A stretch of DNA of 64,000 nucleotides from Armigeres subalbatus (lineage: Eukaryota > Arthropoda > Insecta > Diptera > Culicidae): contig NC_085139.1 of assembly GCF_024139115.2 (NCBI RefSeq), forward strand, positions 251,072,067 to 251,136,066, read 5' to 3'. The notes beneath the pieces were generated by a model. It did no database searches and had not been told where the DNA came from. It saw only the letters and a list, made by a program, of their open reading frames with translations. Both the position numbers and the translations under genes were made by a program. Below are positions 31,101 to 42,243 of the stretch, piece after piece; the stretch's first letter is position 1; each line of letters begins with the position of its first letter.

Positions 31101-31789
31101 CATGACTGTGTACATCAAATAATTGACCTCAGCTGATTTGTTGTTATGTTAAAACTCAATTCAACGCACACTATGTGTGATTTGTTCTATGCATTTCTGC
31201 CTGCGCGTTATTTCCGCGAACTATCCTAATTTTTCTTTTTTCCGAAACAGATCCTGTAAATGTAAATATGTCAGAAATAAACTTGTCAAGCTGAGATATA
31301 GTTTGAAATTTTATTTTTTAATCATAGGATCATAAAATTATCGGGTTTTGAATAAACGTGAACGTCCTGAGTTCAAAACATGCGATCTATCCGATCAACC
31401 AAGTCATGCCGATGTATCCATGCATCGCTGGACGTCACAATAGGTTCATTGAGCCATTAGGATTTCAATAATTACTTTACCGTATACTGCAGACCTTCTT
31501 GACTTCCAAAACATCCACTTCAGAGCATGCGATCGATATGATGAACTAGGTGAATGATGTATTCGTATGCTCAACATCCCAGGACTTTACTCTTTACTTT
31601 TGAAGTTACTAAAGACCTTTTGGTTTTTAAACGTCCTGAAATTTGTAATGTTTATACCGATCATAGAGGTTTGCGGCTACGTTTGAATGCTAAAAACACC
31701 TCCTTAGTAATTGTCGTGGTAGATACCTTGATCTTAACGCAAGACCTTGGACATCTCATGGAAATCATCGATATGGGGAAAATCATTTG
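28126..31789. other. Mostly single-copy-looking DNA; no recognised gene
   Basis: This is the longest stretch in the window without an obvious repeat array. The 29430-29990 part is GC-richer (CCACGTCGTGTCGCCAGGCA, CAGCCAGCCAGCCAGCTAGC) and may be regulatory or untranslated DNA of a nearby gene. Around 30880-31070 a GC-richer block (GACCTGACTGATAGCCCTCG) with a 72-codon minus-strand frame could be part of a dispersed element, but I cannot assign it. No tRNA or domain seen. Confidence 0.35.
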
Positions 31790-31799
31790 CTGAAACCTC

Positions 31800-31995
31800 G
31801 GCTGAAAGTCGTGGCTGAATGCCACTTCTTGAAAGTTGTTTGGCCGAACAGACCATTAGGCAGAATAGGTCATTTGGCCGAAAGGGTCGTTTGGCCGAAT
31901 GGGTAAGGCTGGAAGGGTCATTTACTGAAGGGTCACGAAAGGGCATTTGGCGAATAGGACGGCCGAATAGGTCATTTGGCCGAATAGTTCATTTG
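31800..31995 (+). repeat. GGCCGAA array, left flank of an inverted composite
   Basis: GTCATTTGGCCGAAAGGGTC, GTTTGGCCGAATGGGT and GTCATTTGGCCGAATAG recur at about 20-30 bp. It mirrors the complementary-orientation array at 34205-34400. Confidence 0.75.
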
Positions 31996-32180
31996 AAAAG
32001 TGAGAAATTAGGAATGCTGATTGAGAAGAGAAACGGCTCACGTCTCACTTTTCATTTTTCTTCTCACTGTAAAACGTAAGAAGCAGGAATGAGTAGTGAG
32101 ATCGTCTACTACTCCACTTCGCATATTCCGATTTTCACTTCACTGTGAAAAGTGACACAGTGAGAATTGAGAAATGGGAG
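31996..32180. repeat. GTGAGAAGTGAGACG-type repeat, left block
   Basis: AAAAGTGAGAAATTAGGAAT, CTCACGTCTCACTTTTCA and CTTCTCACTGTAAAACG recur in both orientations. It mirrors the longer block at 33735-34200. Confidence 0.7.
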
Positions 32181-33734
32181 TGAGAAGTTGTAACGTTGAT
32201 GATATTTTGAAGTAAAATTTAAAAGAAATTCAAAAACATCAGACGACGCAAAATCAATTGTAATTTTTGTTTTTTTTCCTGTTAATATTTTATTTCATTT
32301 GAATTAATTTAGGCTTGACGTTTTTAACTTTTTGCAAAATAATGCTAGAATTCGTTAAGTCGGCTTGACGATTCAAAGTCCAAAGCGAGACGAAAATACA
32401 ACCGTCTTTGCCTGACTACTTTACTGTCTTGGGAGGTGAAATGTCTCAGGTTTGCGGTCTTGGCTAAGAAAATCTCAAACAAAATTTTTGTAAAGTTGTC
32501 CATTTTGCATGATTTTTCGAGAAATCATAAACTTTTTTTCACGGATTTTAAAATTTTGAACTGAAAACTTTTTACACGGAACGCATCCCCGTTTAAAAAA
32601 AGAATCGGTGTATACTGCTTCAGTAAGTGGAGCAATGGCTTTAAAAGTATAGATCTCGTTTTTAACCATTTACTTAAATCGAGGAAGGCGCCAAACTCTA
32701 ACGCCATTTGAAAATCTGGGAATAATAAACAATTGTCCCTCAAGGTTTCCTGAAGGAAAAACCCTTAAGCTCGTTCATTTTCGCTCGCTCTAGAGGAGTA
32801 GCAGTATTGCGGTTTTAAATTCGTTAAAAGTTTTCAAAAGTGGAATGTGAACCTTCGAATTTGTCGAAGATTGAGAGCAGTGGTTTTAAAAAGTGGAGTG
32901 TTGTGGTTGTGGAATAAATCTTTTGGTGTCTTCCAGATATAGCTTGTTGCCGTCAGTGCGTCTGACGATTTCGTGAGACTACTCCATTCGCCGGAGGATT
33001 GGTTTAAAAAAGGTAAATTAAATAGTTTTAGTAATTGTTGCTTTAGATTAACGTTTGCCATCTGCGTTGGACTTCCAGCGCAAAGGAGCTTTTGTACGGG
33101 CTGCAAAATTCAGCAGAGTCAATTTAAGGTTCCGTCCATTTTCGTTGTGGGTCGCAGAGCAATTATTCGAGCTCAGGTGTCCGCTTAGGCCCGTCTTTCA
33201 GGCACCCGCATCAGGCAAGGCACCCCCGGAGAAGTCAGCATTCGGCACCCCGCCGGAAAGCCATCCGTCTTCGGCAACCTGCCGGAAAATTGTTATCATG
33301 GCCATGAATAGCTTCCCAGATTTAGCATAAGCCAAGTCTAGTTTACCATCCAACCCGAATGAACCGTATTATGAATAAATCATTGAATTGAATTAGAAGA
33401 TCTGGACCAATTGATTTCATTTTCAGCAATTTTTAGAACTCACTGTTCTCCCGTTTCCAGTAGTTTCGTTAGATTGGTTTCTTCAGACTTCTATTCCTCA
33501 CGGTAAGTGAGTATTGGATTGAACGAGCAGCAGCAAATACGGGATAAGTAGAGCGAGCTTGATTTTCGTGGTTTGGCAAGGGTTTGGAATATTCAGCCAA
33601 ACCGTTCGAGGATTTTCCTGAGGTATTGTCTCAGTAAAGTCGGGCAAATCAACAGACTGGTGGTCTTCGCACGCGAGAGCGGCGCTAACAACCAAATTTA
33701 TATAAAACTTCATACGATTTTGCGAAAGGTTACA
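32181..33734. other. Interior of the inverted composite
   Basis: AT-rich DNA bounded on both sides by complementary repeat blocks. It includes the weak coding candidate at 33055-33330. No transposase or retroviral-type domain is visible. TTTAAAAAAGGTAAATT near 33003 and TTGTTGCTTTAG near 33038 look like a donor and acceptor of a very short intron, but without a supported exon this is weak. Confidence 0.4.
33055..33330 (+). CDS. Weak coding candidate, 91 codons, unknown product
   Basis: I do not recognise the protein. The frame has a Pro/Ser-rich C-terminal part (PVFQAPASGKAPPEKSAFGT) and ends MAMNSFPDLA. A plus-strand AATAAA follows at 33374-33379, 44 bp after the stop. It lies inside the inverted composite element, so if coding it may belong to a mobile element. 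The alternative frame 32973-33188 overlaps it. Chance is the default explanation. Confidence 0.15.
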   Translation: MPSALDFQRKGAFVRAAKFSRVNLRFRPFSLWVAEQLFELRCPLRPVFQAPASGKAPPEKSAFGTPPESHPSSATCRKIVIMAMNSFPDLA

Positions 33735-34200
33735 AAGTGAGACGTCTCACTACTCACTCCTCATTTCTCACTTCGCTGTAAAAAGTGAGGAGAGAAAAAA
33801 GAGTTAGAAGTGAAACGTCTCACTTTACACCATTTTCACTCTAGGCAGGAGAAGGCGAAGTAAGAAGTGAGACGTCTCAAATCACTTCGCGCTTCTCACT
33901 TTGTGCAGCTAGAAGTGAGCATGACGAGTGAGAAGAGAGACGTCTCACTTCTCTTCCTCATATCTCATCTCGCTGTCAGTGAGAAGCGCGAAGTGAGTAG
34001 CGAGATCGCTTACTACTCACTTTCACAGTGAGAAGTGATAAATGAGGAGTGAGAAGGAGACGTCTCATCTCTTTCCTCATTTCTCACTTCTCACTGTGAA
34101 AAGTGAGTAGGAGACGTCTCACTCTCATTTCGCGCTTCTACTTTTTACAGTAAGAAAAAATTAAGAGTGAGAAGTGAGACGCCCTCTTCTCATTCCTAGT
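33735..34200. repeat. Array of palindromic GTGAGACGTCTCAC motifs
   Basis: GAGACGTCTC or a one-base variant appears about six times between 33737 and 34120. The motifs are linked by GAAGTGAGAA / TTCTCACTTC words, spaced roughly 55-110 bp apart. The 14-bp core is itself a perfect palindrome, so the array can fold in many registers. Confidence 0.85.
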
Positions 34201-34204
34201 CTTC

Positions 34205-34400
34205 ACTTTTCAAATGAACTATTCGGCCAAATGACCCTTTCGGCCTAATGACCCTTTCGGCCAAATAACCCTTTCGGCTAAATGATCCTTTCGGCCAATG
34301 GCCCATTCTAAACGACTCTTTCGGCCAAACGACTTTCGGCCAGATGGGCCTAGAGCATTGGCCAATGGCTTTCGGCCGAATGGGTTTCGGCCAAATGACC
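34205..34400 (-). repeat. GGCCAAATGACC array, right flank of the inverted composite
   Basis: TTCGGCCAAATGACCCTTTC and variants recur about every 17-22 bp, in the complementary orientation to 31800-31995. Confidence 0.8.
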
Positions 34401-35060
34401 CTTCCCCGTCTCAGCTAATTCTATGTATATCCAAAATAATCGTTAGCTTCTGAATTTTCCGAATCTGACCTCAGATTGTTGATCGGGCACACCTCGGTAC
34501 AAAATCAATAGCAACCCATGGTGTCCGTACAGGTGCTTAGTAGACCAATTGCTCTGAACATTAAAATAATTTAGACATATATAAATCTGGAAAAATTGAC
34601 CGAGAGTGGAAGCTGCTAGAACCGATATGCTTGAGCTGAATCTATTGTGCTCTCATGGCATGGGTGAATCTGGCACGGGTTCGGCTTGTGGACGGATTCA
34701 GAATTAGTCCAAACAATCTCATTGTGGGTTCGAGATGTGATTAGGATTCCATTTTGCATCAAAATCAAACCAAATATGACGGCCATTACCACACTTGAAA
34801 GGCCACTCTGTCCGTAAGGATTGTATACGACGTTGTTCTTATAGAGGTCTTTCTTGAATATCCGCTGTTCCACAACCGCTGTTCCTTTTTCATAACTTGT
34901 TCAGCAAGAGCAGTAATGAAATCAATAAATGTAACAAAGCCCTTCGCACTTCTATGAAATCGAAATAGGCATAAAAACAGCAAGTTCCAAAAGGTTTTCT
35001 GAGAGGCCTTATCCACCATTGTCGTCGTTTCTATGTGAGGAATACGTCGCCGCTTTGACG
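34401..35060. other. Anonymous DNA without a recognised gene
   Basis: Frames of 60-85 codons (34616-35019, minus) have no domain. Nothing else seen. Confidence 0.4.
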
Positions 35061-35079
35061 ATTAAAAAGATATTGCTCC

Positions 35080-35175
35080 TGGATAGAGTTGTGCCGCCGC
35101 GCCACGCCGCTGCCACCGACGGTTTTTTGCACGCCGCCGCCGCCGCCGACAATTTTGCATCGGCGTGCCGCCGTT
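35080..35175. repeat. GCC-rich patch (GCCGCCGCC) 1
   Basis: GTGCCGCCGCGCCACGCCGC and GCCGCCGCCGCCGACAATTT are close in word and order to 37905-38015, which carries CGCCGCCGCCGACGATTTTT in the same orientation. A dispersed element rather than a pure microsatellite. Confidence 0.7.
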
Positions 35176-35419
35176 TGAAATTTGTCACGCTGCTGAAATT
35201 GAAGAAGTCCGGAATTTCCGTTAGATATCTCCAACTCATCACGTTGAAACTTCACTGAAATATTCGAAAATACCAATGATTTACTTGGAAAAACTAAGAA
35301 GAACTTTGAATGCAAATTTGAAGGATTACCGTTTTTCAAACCTTTACCGTGTTTTAAGATTTCCGTTGAAAACAAAGAAATTGTTGTTGAAATAGAGTTA
35401 AAGAAGAAGGGTTTTGACA

Positions 35420-36210
35420 GAAAGACATGGCCGAAAGCCAAATGTTGTTTGGCCTAATGTCATTTGACCGAACAAACCATTTAGCCAAAACCCATCTAGC
35501 CTAAACAATTTCGCCGAAAATGTCGTTTGATCGAAAGGTACATACTGTCGAAAATGTCGTTCAGCCGTACAGTTCCTTCGGCTGAAAAAATCAGTTGACC
35601 GAATAGCTCAATTGGCCGAAATGGTCGTTTGATAGAAAGATTCATTTGGCCGAAATGAAAATCTGCCTAAGTGTCGGAGTGTTTTGCAGAAAGGTCAATT
35701 CGGCTAAATGATCTATTCGGCAAAACGAATTTTCGGCTAAACTATTATTTCGACCAAATAAATAGTCAGTCTACAGAGGTGCTAGGTCGAACAACTTTGT
35801 TGGTCAAATTACATTTTGGCAAACCATTTTCGACTTTTGGCCGTTTGGCCGAAGAGTTTTGTCCAAATAAATCATTGAACCCATCTGGCCGAAAATGATT
35901 TCAAAGAAATGGATATACGACCGAAAATAGCGTTTCCGAAAAGGTCCTTTGGCGAAAGGTCATTTCGATTTAGGCCATTTAGTCGATGATCCATTCGGCC
36001 AATTGGCCCTTCTGTCAAACGACCATTTCGGCCAAACGGCATTTTGGCCTGTTGACTCATTCGGCCAAACGACAATTTCGGCCAACAACCTATTAGAGAC
36101 AACGTTTTTTCAACTGATTGTCGCTTTGGTCAAAAGAAATTTTTGATCAAACCGTTCACTATGTATGACCGTTTCGCACGAAATGTCCGTCGAATGATTT
36201 TCGGCCAAGG
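35420..36210. repeat. GGCCGAA array, 0.8 kb
   Basis: TTGGCCGAAATGGTCGTTTG, CATTCGGCCAAACGACAATT and related words recur in both orientations with heavy decay. All five GGCCGAA blocks in the window share these words. Small frames inside are by-products. Confidence 0.8.
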
Positions 36211-36639
36211 ATCCTTTCCAATTTTCTAAGTATTTGAAAAATTTCCTATGAGCAAAGAAAAGAGAAAGAAAGTAGAAATTGAAGAAATTGGTTCAAAATC
36301 GAAAACAAAACGCTTTCGTAAAAAAAAAAATTGAATGTATAAATTCTGAAAAGGTTTATTGGTAATAAATATACACGCGGAAGAATCCTGTACAATTGAA
36401 ACAACTGTTTCTTTTTGCATCGAACAACGAGGACATTCAAGCTTCAAATTTGAAGTTTCAACACTGTTTTACTGCTTTATTCAAACGAATCATTGTTTTT
36501 CTCAATCCTGCATTGTATGAGTTTATAAAATATTTCGTTCTTATGACTTATGAGATACGGTAGATGACTCTCTCGCCTTGAAGCTAACTCGTTTCGGTTG
36601 TAGTCACTTTTTTCTCTTTGTTGATAAAAACAGGAAAAC
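36211..36639. other. AT-rich anonymous DNA
   Basis: Two overlapping minus-strand frames at 36226-36447 are rich in Phe and Leu from A/T tracts. No gene seen. Confidence 0.4.
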
Positions 36640-36862
36640 CCTGAGATTTCAGGAAACCGTTTTCGACCAGGGGTCGTACAGACTGAACACTTAACACTCC
36701 AGCAATAGACAACGGACTGTAACACCTAGTGGACCTGAGGAAAATTTTTCGATCACGAAAAGTTTCCTTTTTACCGAGGCGGAATCAAACCCACACTGCA
36801 TAGCAAATGCGTTCAGACGATTGACGTCGCTAACTGCGCAGCCACGAAGCCCACCATATTTT
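36640..36862 (-). mobile_element. tRNA-derived SINE
   Basis: On the minus strand, GTGGCTGCGCAGTTAGCGAC is A-box-like and GTGTGGGTTTGATTCCG carries the B box about 35 bp on, followed by CCTCGGTAAAAAGGAAAC. The body continues leftwards through CAGTCCGTTGTCTATTGCTG to about 36640. I recall this head and body as a recurring mosquito repeat. The exact left end and target duplications were not resolved. Confidence 0.75.
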
Positions 36863-37039
36863 CGATAAAGTAGTTTCGCAGAAATTTCGTGAAAAAACAA
36901 CCATGAATATTGTTGTTCTGATGTATTATTTGCAGGGTTCGTACTTTTCGTCTCGGTGAGCCAAAAAGAAGGATTTTGAGTCGAAGGAGAATCTTTTGGC
37001 AGTCTGTAGAGAAACATTTCACATCACTTTAAAGCAGGC

Positions 37040-37230
37040 TTAAAAATAAACGAAAATGTGCCTACTTGATGAATTTCTTTTTCATTTGTCATTCTTACGC
37101 CACATTCGTTATTCACGATAATTTTCAGTGAGCGCTATGAAACAATTAAGCCGCAATGGGGTCGAACCTAGAACACCAACAAAAATAGCACTGGGTTGCG
37201 CTCACTTTAGCCATGCCTCCATTGCTGCTT
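37040..37230 (-). mobile_element. tRNA-like SINE remnant
   Basis: On the minus strand, TGGCTAAAGTGAGCGCAACC is A-box-like, and CTAGGTTCGACCCCATTGCG contains a B box about 35 bp later. It is unlike the other heads in the window, so this is a fourth or fifth tRNA-derived family. No acceptor stem. Confidence 0.6.
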
Positions 37231-37439
37231 GTTGGGATATGTATTTGTTCCATGAAGGCTACCTTGTTTGAACTAATGAAGGCACGAAAAAGATAAAAGA
37301 AGTGAGAAAACAAGCAAATCAACTTATCACGAGTCGAACAGTGAGGGACAAATAGTTATCCCTCATCAGGTATTTTTTCTTTCCCGCAGAATGAGTTTTA
37401 TTGTTGCAGAATCCGTATCGTTGATTCTAACACATTTTC
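37231..37439. other. Anonymous DNA
   Basis: Nothing recognised. Confidence 0.3.
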
Positions 37440-37860
37440 TCCTTGTAGCAATTGAAAAAAAACATGCAAATTCTATTAAATTTCCGAAGTTTCCGAACAG
37501 TTTTCCGCGAAGACTCTAAGAATTTTCCGTGAAAACTCCGAACATATCGTGAAAATTGCAGAGATTTTCCCATGGAAATGATTAAACAGCAATCCACGAA
37601 ACTTTCCGTGGATATTCTGAACATTCTCCTGTAGAAATTTGATAATTTTGTAGAAATTTCGGAAAATTTTAACTAATAATTTTCCTTGTGAGTTCTGAAG
37701 AGCTTCCTTGAAAATTCTAAAGAATTCTCGAAACTTCAAAGTAGTTCCTTGAAAAATTCGAAAATGTATATTTTCGAAAACTTTTTGTGGGAAGTATCAG
37801 ACTTTTCCCGTAGAATTCTAAACATTCTTCCGTTATTGTCTTAATGTCTAAAAATTTTTT
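37440..37860 (-). repeat. Degenerate array of TTTCCG / GAAAATTC words
   Basis: AATTTCCGAAGTTTCCGAAC, GAATTTTCCGTGAAAACTCC and TTCCTTGAAAATTCTAAAGA recur at loosely 30-40 bp. A very decayed tandem repeat, possibly a distant relative of the 24-bp family. Frames at 37427-37739 are by-products. Confidence 0.5.
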
Positions 37861-37904
37861 AAAAATGGAAAAGAAAATATAATTGTAATGAAAAATTGCC
37901 CGTG

Positions 37905-38015
37905 ATTCGCCGCCGCCGGCTTAAATGGCTTTCGGCGTGACGCCGAAAACGCCGCCGCTGCTCTTCCACAATTTTGACAAACGCCGCCGCCGACGATTTT
38001 TGGACCGGCGCACAC
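37905..38015. repeat. GCC-rich patch 2
   Basis: CGCCGCCGCCGACGATTTTT and GGCTTTCGGCGTGACGCCGA. See 35080-35175 for the matching copy. Confidence 0.7.
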
Positions 38016-39653
38016 ATCTACTGGACGATTTTAATTTTTACCGGTTTTTATTGTCCGACAGAGCGTTGCAACATTGAATGGATATTGCTCAACACTAAAA
38101 CGTCTCTAGTCAAACTGAATCTGGTATATTCTTTTGAGCACAATTCGAGGACGTTTGAGAACCTGAACATCTCTTATTCACGGAAATAAAACACTGGCTA
38201 GGCATACAGTACAGTGGACTCTCAGACTCAAAATATTTCCAAGATTTCGGTTATTGCGTCTTTAGGATATAGTCAAACTTGACCTCCGATATTTGTTCTG
38301 TAAAGCCAACGATTTCGCAGAAATTATGTACTAGCATACCAAAATGCTCATATATCCATCCTAAAAGATTAATCCAGAATCATGAAATCTATATCATACC
38401 AGCTGCAACGTTCTAGTTCCTACAGTCCAGTTTTTGTACCCAACCACCATAGTCACCTAAGCACAGAGTAGCAACTACGAAATGCACGGTCATCATGCTC
38501 ATGCTCAACCCACCATATTCACCTGACAACTCTAGGATGGATCATATTGATATAAAAATTCCGACCATTTATCAAATAACGATGACCTGATAACTAATCT
38601 ATAATGGCTATCTTACTCTCGACTCCATTACTTAAACTTGTTGCTTTTTTCGCTTTCCAAGAACTCCGGCAACTTCAAATGAGTACGATCACAATCTACA
38701 TGAGCATTAAATTAATTAGCACGGAAATCTCCACTGCTTTGCTATCTTTCTTACGAACACACCTCTTGCAAAATAGTTGGCAATTCTTCCATTTCCTTTT
38801 GCTGCTCAGCGGAATTACTCTACCCCTGTAACATGCTTCGATGCGCAAACCACATATAGTTTACATTGCTGTATACGTTCATGTTGGAGATAACCACCCG
38901 TGGCATGGGTACAAGGGATGGAAACATTTAAAACAAAACTAAAACAACTAGAGCAATACGTAACTGAACGAAGCATACATCAGTGATTTTGTCTTCGACT
39001 ATTTTTTTTTAAATTTGGCTTTATATTTCAGTTGAGTTCTCGTTGAATTTGGATTTCAATTCTATTCTGATTAATTTTGGGATTCAGATTCCAGTCAAAA
39101 TCAAGTAAAATGTTCAAACCATAGCAAATGAGTTTTCAGAAAGAAAAGTAGCTGCAGCCACTGTCGTTTTCGAAGAGAAGTAGTGCGTTGAAAACCAAAA
39201 ACTTTTCAAACCAAGAATAAAAATATTTGGATTTTCCAAGAATATTTTTTTTAGTGAACCTTCGCTCTCCCCCAGACCCAAAAGCTCCCCATTGAGCTCT
39301 CTGGTAGTGGACACTCAATTCTCAGCCATGAAGAAAACTCAAACAATAAAACAATTACTAATTTAAATGGCTGAGAATACGAAACTAAATGCATTAATTA
39401 AAGATAAGGAAAGCTATCATATTAAACAAATGGATGCTTCTAGTGGGTGTTACCCTTTTTATAGAAGCACAATTAATGAACGAAGTTAATAAACGTAATT
39501 TTGATTTCTAATTTATTTAATAATTAATTAACTGTATTTTACATAGTGATCTAAATTGTGAAGTGGTGGTATACTAAACAATTATAGTTGAGGAATTTGA
39601 TTTGTTAAGAAACTTTTGATGTTAGTTTTGAAAAAAGTATAGTTATTTATTTC
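38016..39653. other. Anonymous DNA with a SINE fragment at 38463-38507
   Basis: TAGCAACTACGAAATGCACG and GTCATCATGCTCATGCTC at 38463-38507 copy the 3' end of the 9073-9645 repeat. The remainder shows no gene. The last part, next to 39654, may be the 3' untranslated tail of the reverse transcriptase remnant. Confidence 0.5.
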
Positions 39654-40654
39654 TTAGAGATTTCTAGGCAGTTTGTTGTACTTTGTTGGAGCTATGAAGG
39701 AGAACCGATTTTGGCCAAAATTAAAAGATGCGCGAGATCTGACAAGATGGTTGGCTTGTCTGGCATTATGATTACGAGACTGTAAGTTAAATATTATGTT
39801 GTGGAAAGTCGCAGGATTGTGTAACATTTTATGTAGCACTAAAAAAGTTTGTTCTTCACATAGACCTAAGATTGGCAATATATTATGAGGAATGTCTGTA
39901 TATAGTCGAACCGACAGACAGAGGAAAGGTAAGTTATAGATCAGTTTTAGGCACCTATTTTATAGCGTTTGCAGTTTTTTTAGTTTTGACTTGCACGCTG
40001 TTCCCCATGATATAATCAGATAATTTAGGTGCGAATGTATATGAGCAAAATAGAACAGAAGCAAAGCTTTTCTGGGAAGAAACTCCGAACCCTGTATGAA
40101 ATTCCACACAAAAATGACATTTTGTAGATGATAATCCCAAGATCAAAATGAATACAAGAATATAAGAACCCTACCCAAGATAGAGTAGAGTCCAAAGGTA
40201 CTCCGAGGTATTTAAAACAATCAACTTTCTCTACTTTGTGTGATAGTTTTGAAACACTTTTCCTCGGAGATCTGAAGATCAAATGCTTTGTTTTTTGCAC
40301 ATTTAAAGTGAGAAGATTTTCTTTAAAATAATTCTGGAGCAGTCCTAAATCACGTTGCATATTCATAACAATTTAAGCGGCACTAGTGTCTAGATTGAAC
40401 AAGGCTGTGTCGTCAGCAAATACCCCTGGGAGTAACCAAGAGATTAAACTTCTCAGCATCATTTATGTAGATTAGACACAATATCGGCCTAATATTGCTT
40501 CCTTGAGGAACTCCTGTTGTGACTTGCCTATAAGAGAACTATTTAAACCATCGTGAGTAATGAACTGATTCCTACTCTCCAGATAGCTGCCAATGATATC
40601 ATTTGCTACTCTACGGATTCCATAAAGTTCTAGCTTATTAAGCAAGATTTCATG
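39654..40654 (-). pseudogene. Non-LTR retrotransposon reverse transcriptase, C-terminal half, degraded
   Basis: On the minus strand the protein starts abruptly at LDHEILLNKLELYGIRRVAN (40472-40711 frame) and runs through a catalytic FADD motif at 40409-40420 with TALFNLDTSAA behind it. After an in-frame stop it continues MNMQRDLGLLQNYF, LTLNVQKTKHLIFRSP and VDCFKYLGVPLDSTLSW in 40025-40366. It ends at 39654 with RNHNARQANHLVRSRA and FIAPTKYNKLPRNL. At least one frameshift lies between LGYSQ and VFADD, with others downstream. The order of motifs matches palm, thumb and C-terminal parts of a Jockey/CR1-like reverse transcriptase. The N-terminal part is cut off at the hAT end at 40663. Different family from the 55985-56170 remnant. 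Confidence 0.88.
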
Positions 40655-40662
40655 ATCTAGAG
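40655..40662. repeat. Possible 8-bp hAT target site ATCTAGAG
   Basis: The eight bases before the hAT end at 40663. The partner copy was not found because the right end of this element is missing, so this is inferred from position only. Confidence 0.35.
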
Positions 40663-42243
40663 CAGCGGTTCTCAACCTTTTTCTTGAGAGGTACCCTTCG
40701 AATTTTTGCATTAATTTAGGTACCCCCTCTCAAAAGTAGGCTTAGAAAATAATTCCTAGCCCTTTGAAGGGAAGCTCCTTTCAGCCTTTGAATCCCTTTA
40801 AAGTAGGTTTCCGCGCCTTAATTAATGGATTCTGAGCCTCTTGTAGATAGGCTTCCGAGCCTCTTGAAGACGATTTTCGAGCCACATAAAAGGAGTCTTC
40901 CTTTGCATATTGAAAGGAGGCTTCCTTTGCATCTTAAGTTCTTGAAAAAAGAATTCTGAGCCTCTTGAAAAAAGAATTCCGAGCTTCTTGAAAGGAGGCT
41001 TCCGAACCTCTTGAAAAGAGGCCTGCGAGCCTCACGAAAGGAGCCTTTCGAGCCTCTTACAAAGAGGCTTCAGAGCTTCTGTGCCTCTTGAAAGTAGGCT
41101 TTTGAGCCTCTTGAAACAAGGCTTCTGAGCCTCTTGAAAGAAGGAGGCATCTGAGTCTCTTGAAAAGAGGCTTCCGAGCCTCTTGAAAGGATCTTGAAAG
41201 AAGGTTTCCGAGCCTTTTGCCAGCCTCTTGAAAGAAGGCTTGCAAGCTTCTAGAGAAGAAGGCTTTTGAACCTCTAGAAAAAAAGGTTTTTGAACTTCCT
41301 GAAAGAAGGCTTCCGAACCTCTTGAAAGGAGGCTTCTGGGCCTATTGGAAGGAGGCTTTTGAGCCTCTTGAAAGAAGGCTTCTGAGCCTTTTGAAAGGAG
41401 GTTTCTGAGCCTCTTGAAAAGAGGCTTCCGAACTTCTTGAAAGAAGGCTTCCGAGCCTCATGAAAGGAGGCTTTTGAGCCTCTAGAAAAGAAGGCTTTGA
41501 GCTGCTTGAAGGAGGCTTCCGAGCCTCTTGAAAGAAGGCTTCCGAGCCTCTTGAAAGGATGTTTTTGAGCCTTTCGAAAGGAGGTTTCTGAGCCTTTTGC
41601 CAGCCTCTTGAAAGAAGGCTTTCGAGCCTCTAGAGAAGGAGGCTTTTGAGCCTTTAGAAAAGAAGGTTTTTGAGCTTCCTGAAAGAAGGCTTCCGAGCCT
41701 CTTGAAAGGAGGATTCTGAGTCTCTTGGAAGGAGGCTTTTGATGTGTTTGAGCCTCTCGAAAGGATGGGTTTTAGCCTCTTGAAAGGAAGCTTCTGAGCC
41801 TCTTGAAAGGAGGTTTCTGAGCCTCTTGAAAAGAGGCTTCCGAACCTCTTGAAAGGATCTTGAAAGGAGGTTTCCGAGCCTCTTGCCAGCCTCTTGAAGG
41901 AAAGCTTTTGAGCCTCTAGAAAAGAAGGTTTTTGAGCTTCCTGAAAGAAGGCTTCCGAACCTCTTGAAAGGAGGCTTCTGAGCCAGTTGGAAGGAGGCTT
42001 TTGAGCCTCTTGAAAGGATGTTTTTGAGCCTCTTGAAAGGAGGCTTCTGAGCCTCTTGAAAAGAGGCTTCCGAACTTCTTGAAAGAAGGTTTCCGAGCCT
42101 CTTGAAAGAAGGCTTCCGAGCCTCTTGAAAGGATCTTGAAAGGATGCTTCCGAGCCTCATGAAAGGAGGCTTTTGAGCCTCTAGAAAAGAATGCTTTGAG
42201 CTGCTTGAAAGGAGGCTTCCGAGCCTCTTGGTAGAAGGCTTCC
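40663..42243. mobile_element. hAT-type element, left end plus 23-bp array, truncated
   Basis: The left end CAGCGGTTCTCAACCTTTTT matches the complete element at 51412-53040, including TTGAGAGGTACCC and GGTACCCCCTCT that follow. From about 40740 to 42243 the interior is the 23-bp GAGCCTCTTGAAAGGAGGCT array, with insertions such as TTGAAAGGATCTTGAAAGGA. No right terminal repeat is found near 42250, so the element is truncated or split by later insertions. It interrupts the reverse transcriptase remnant at 39654-40654. Minus-strand frames at 41057-42262 come from the 69-bp cycle of the repeat. Confidence 0.82.
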
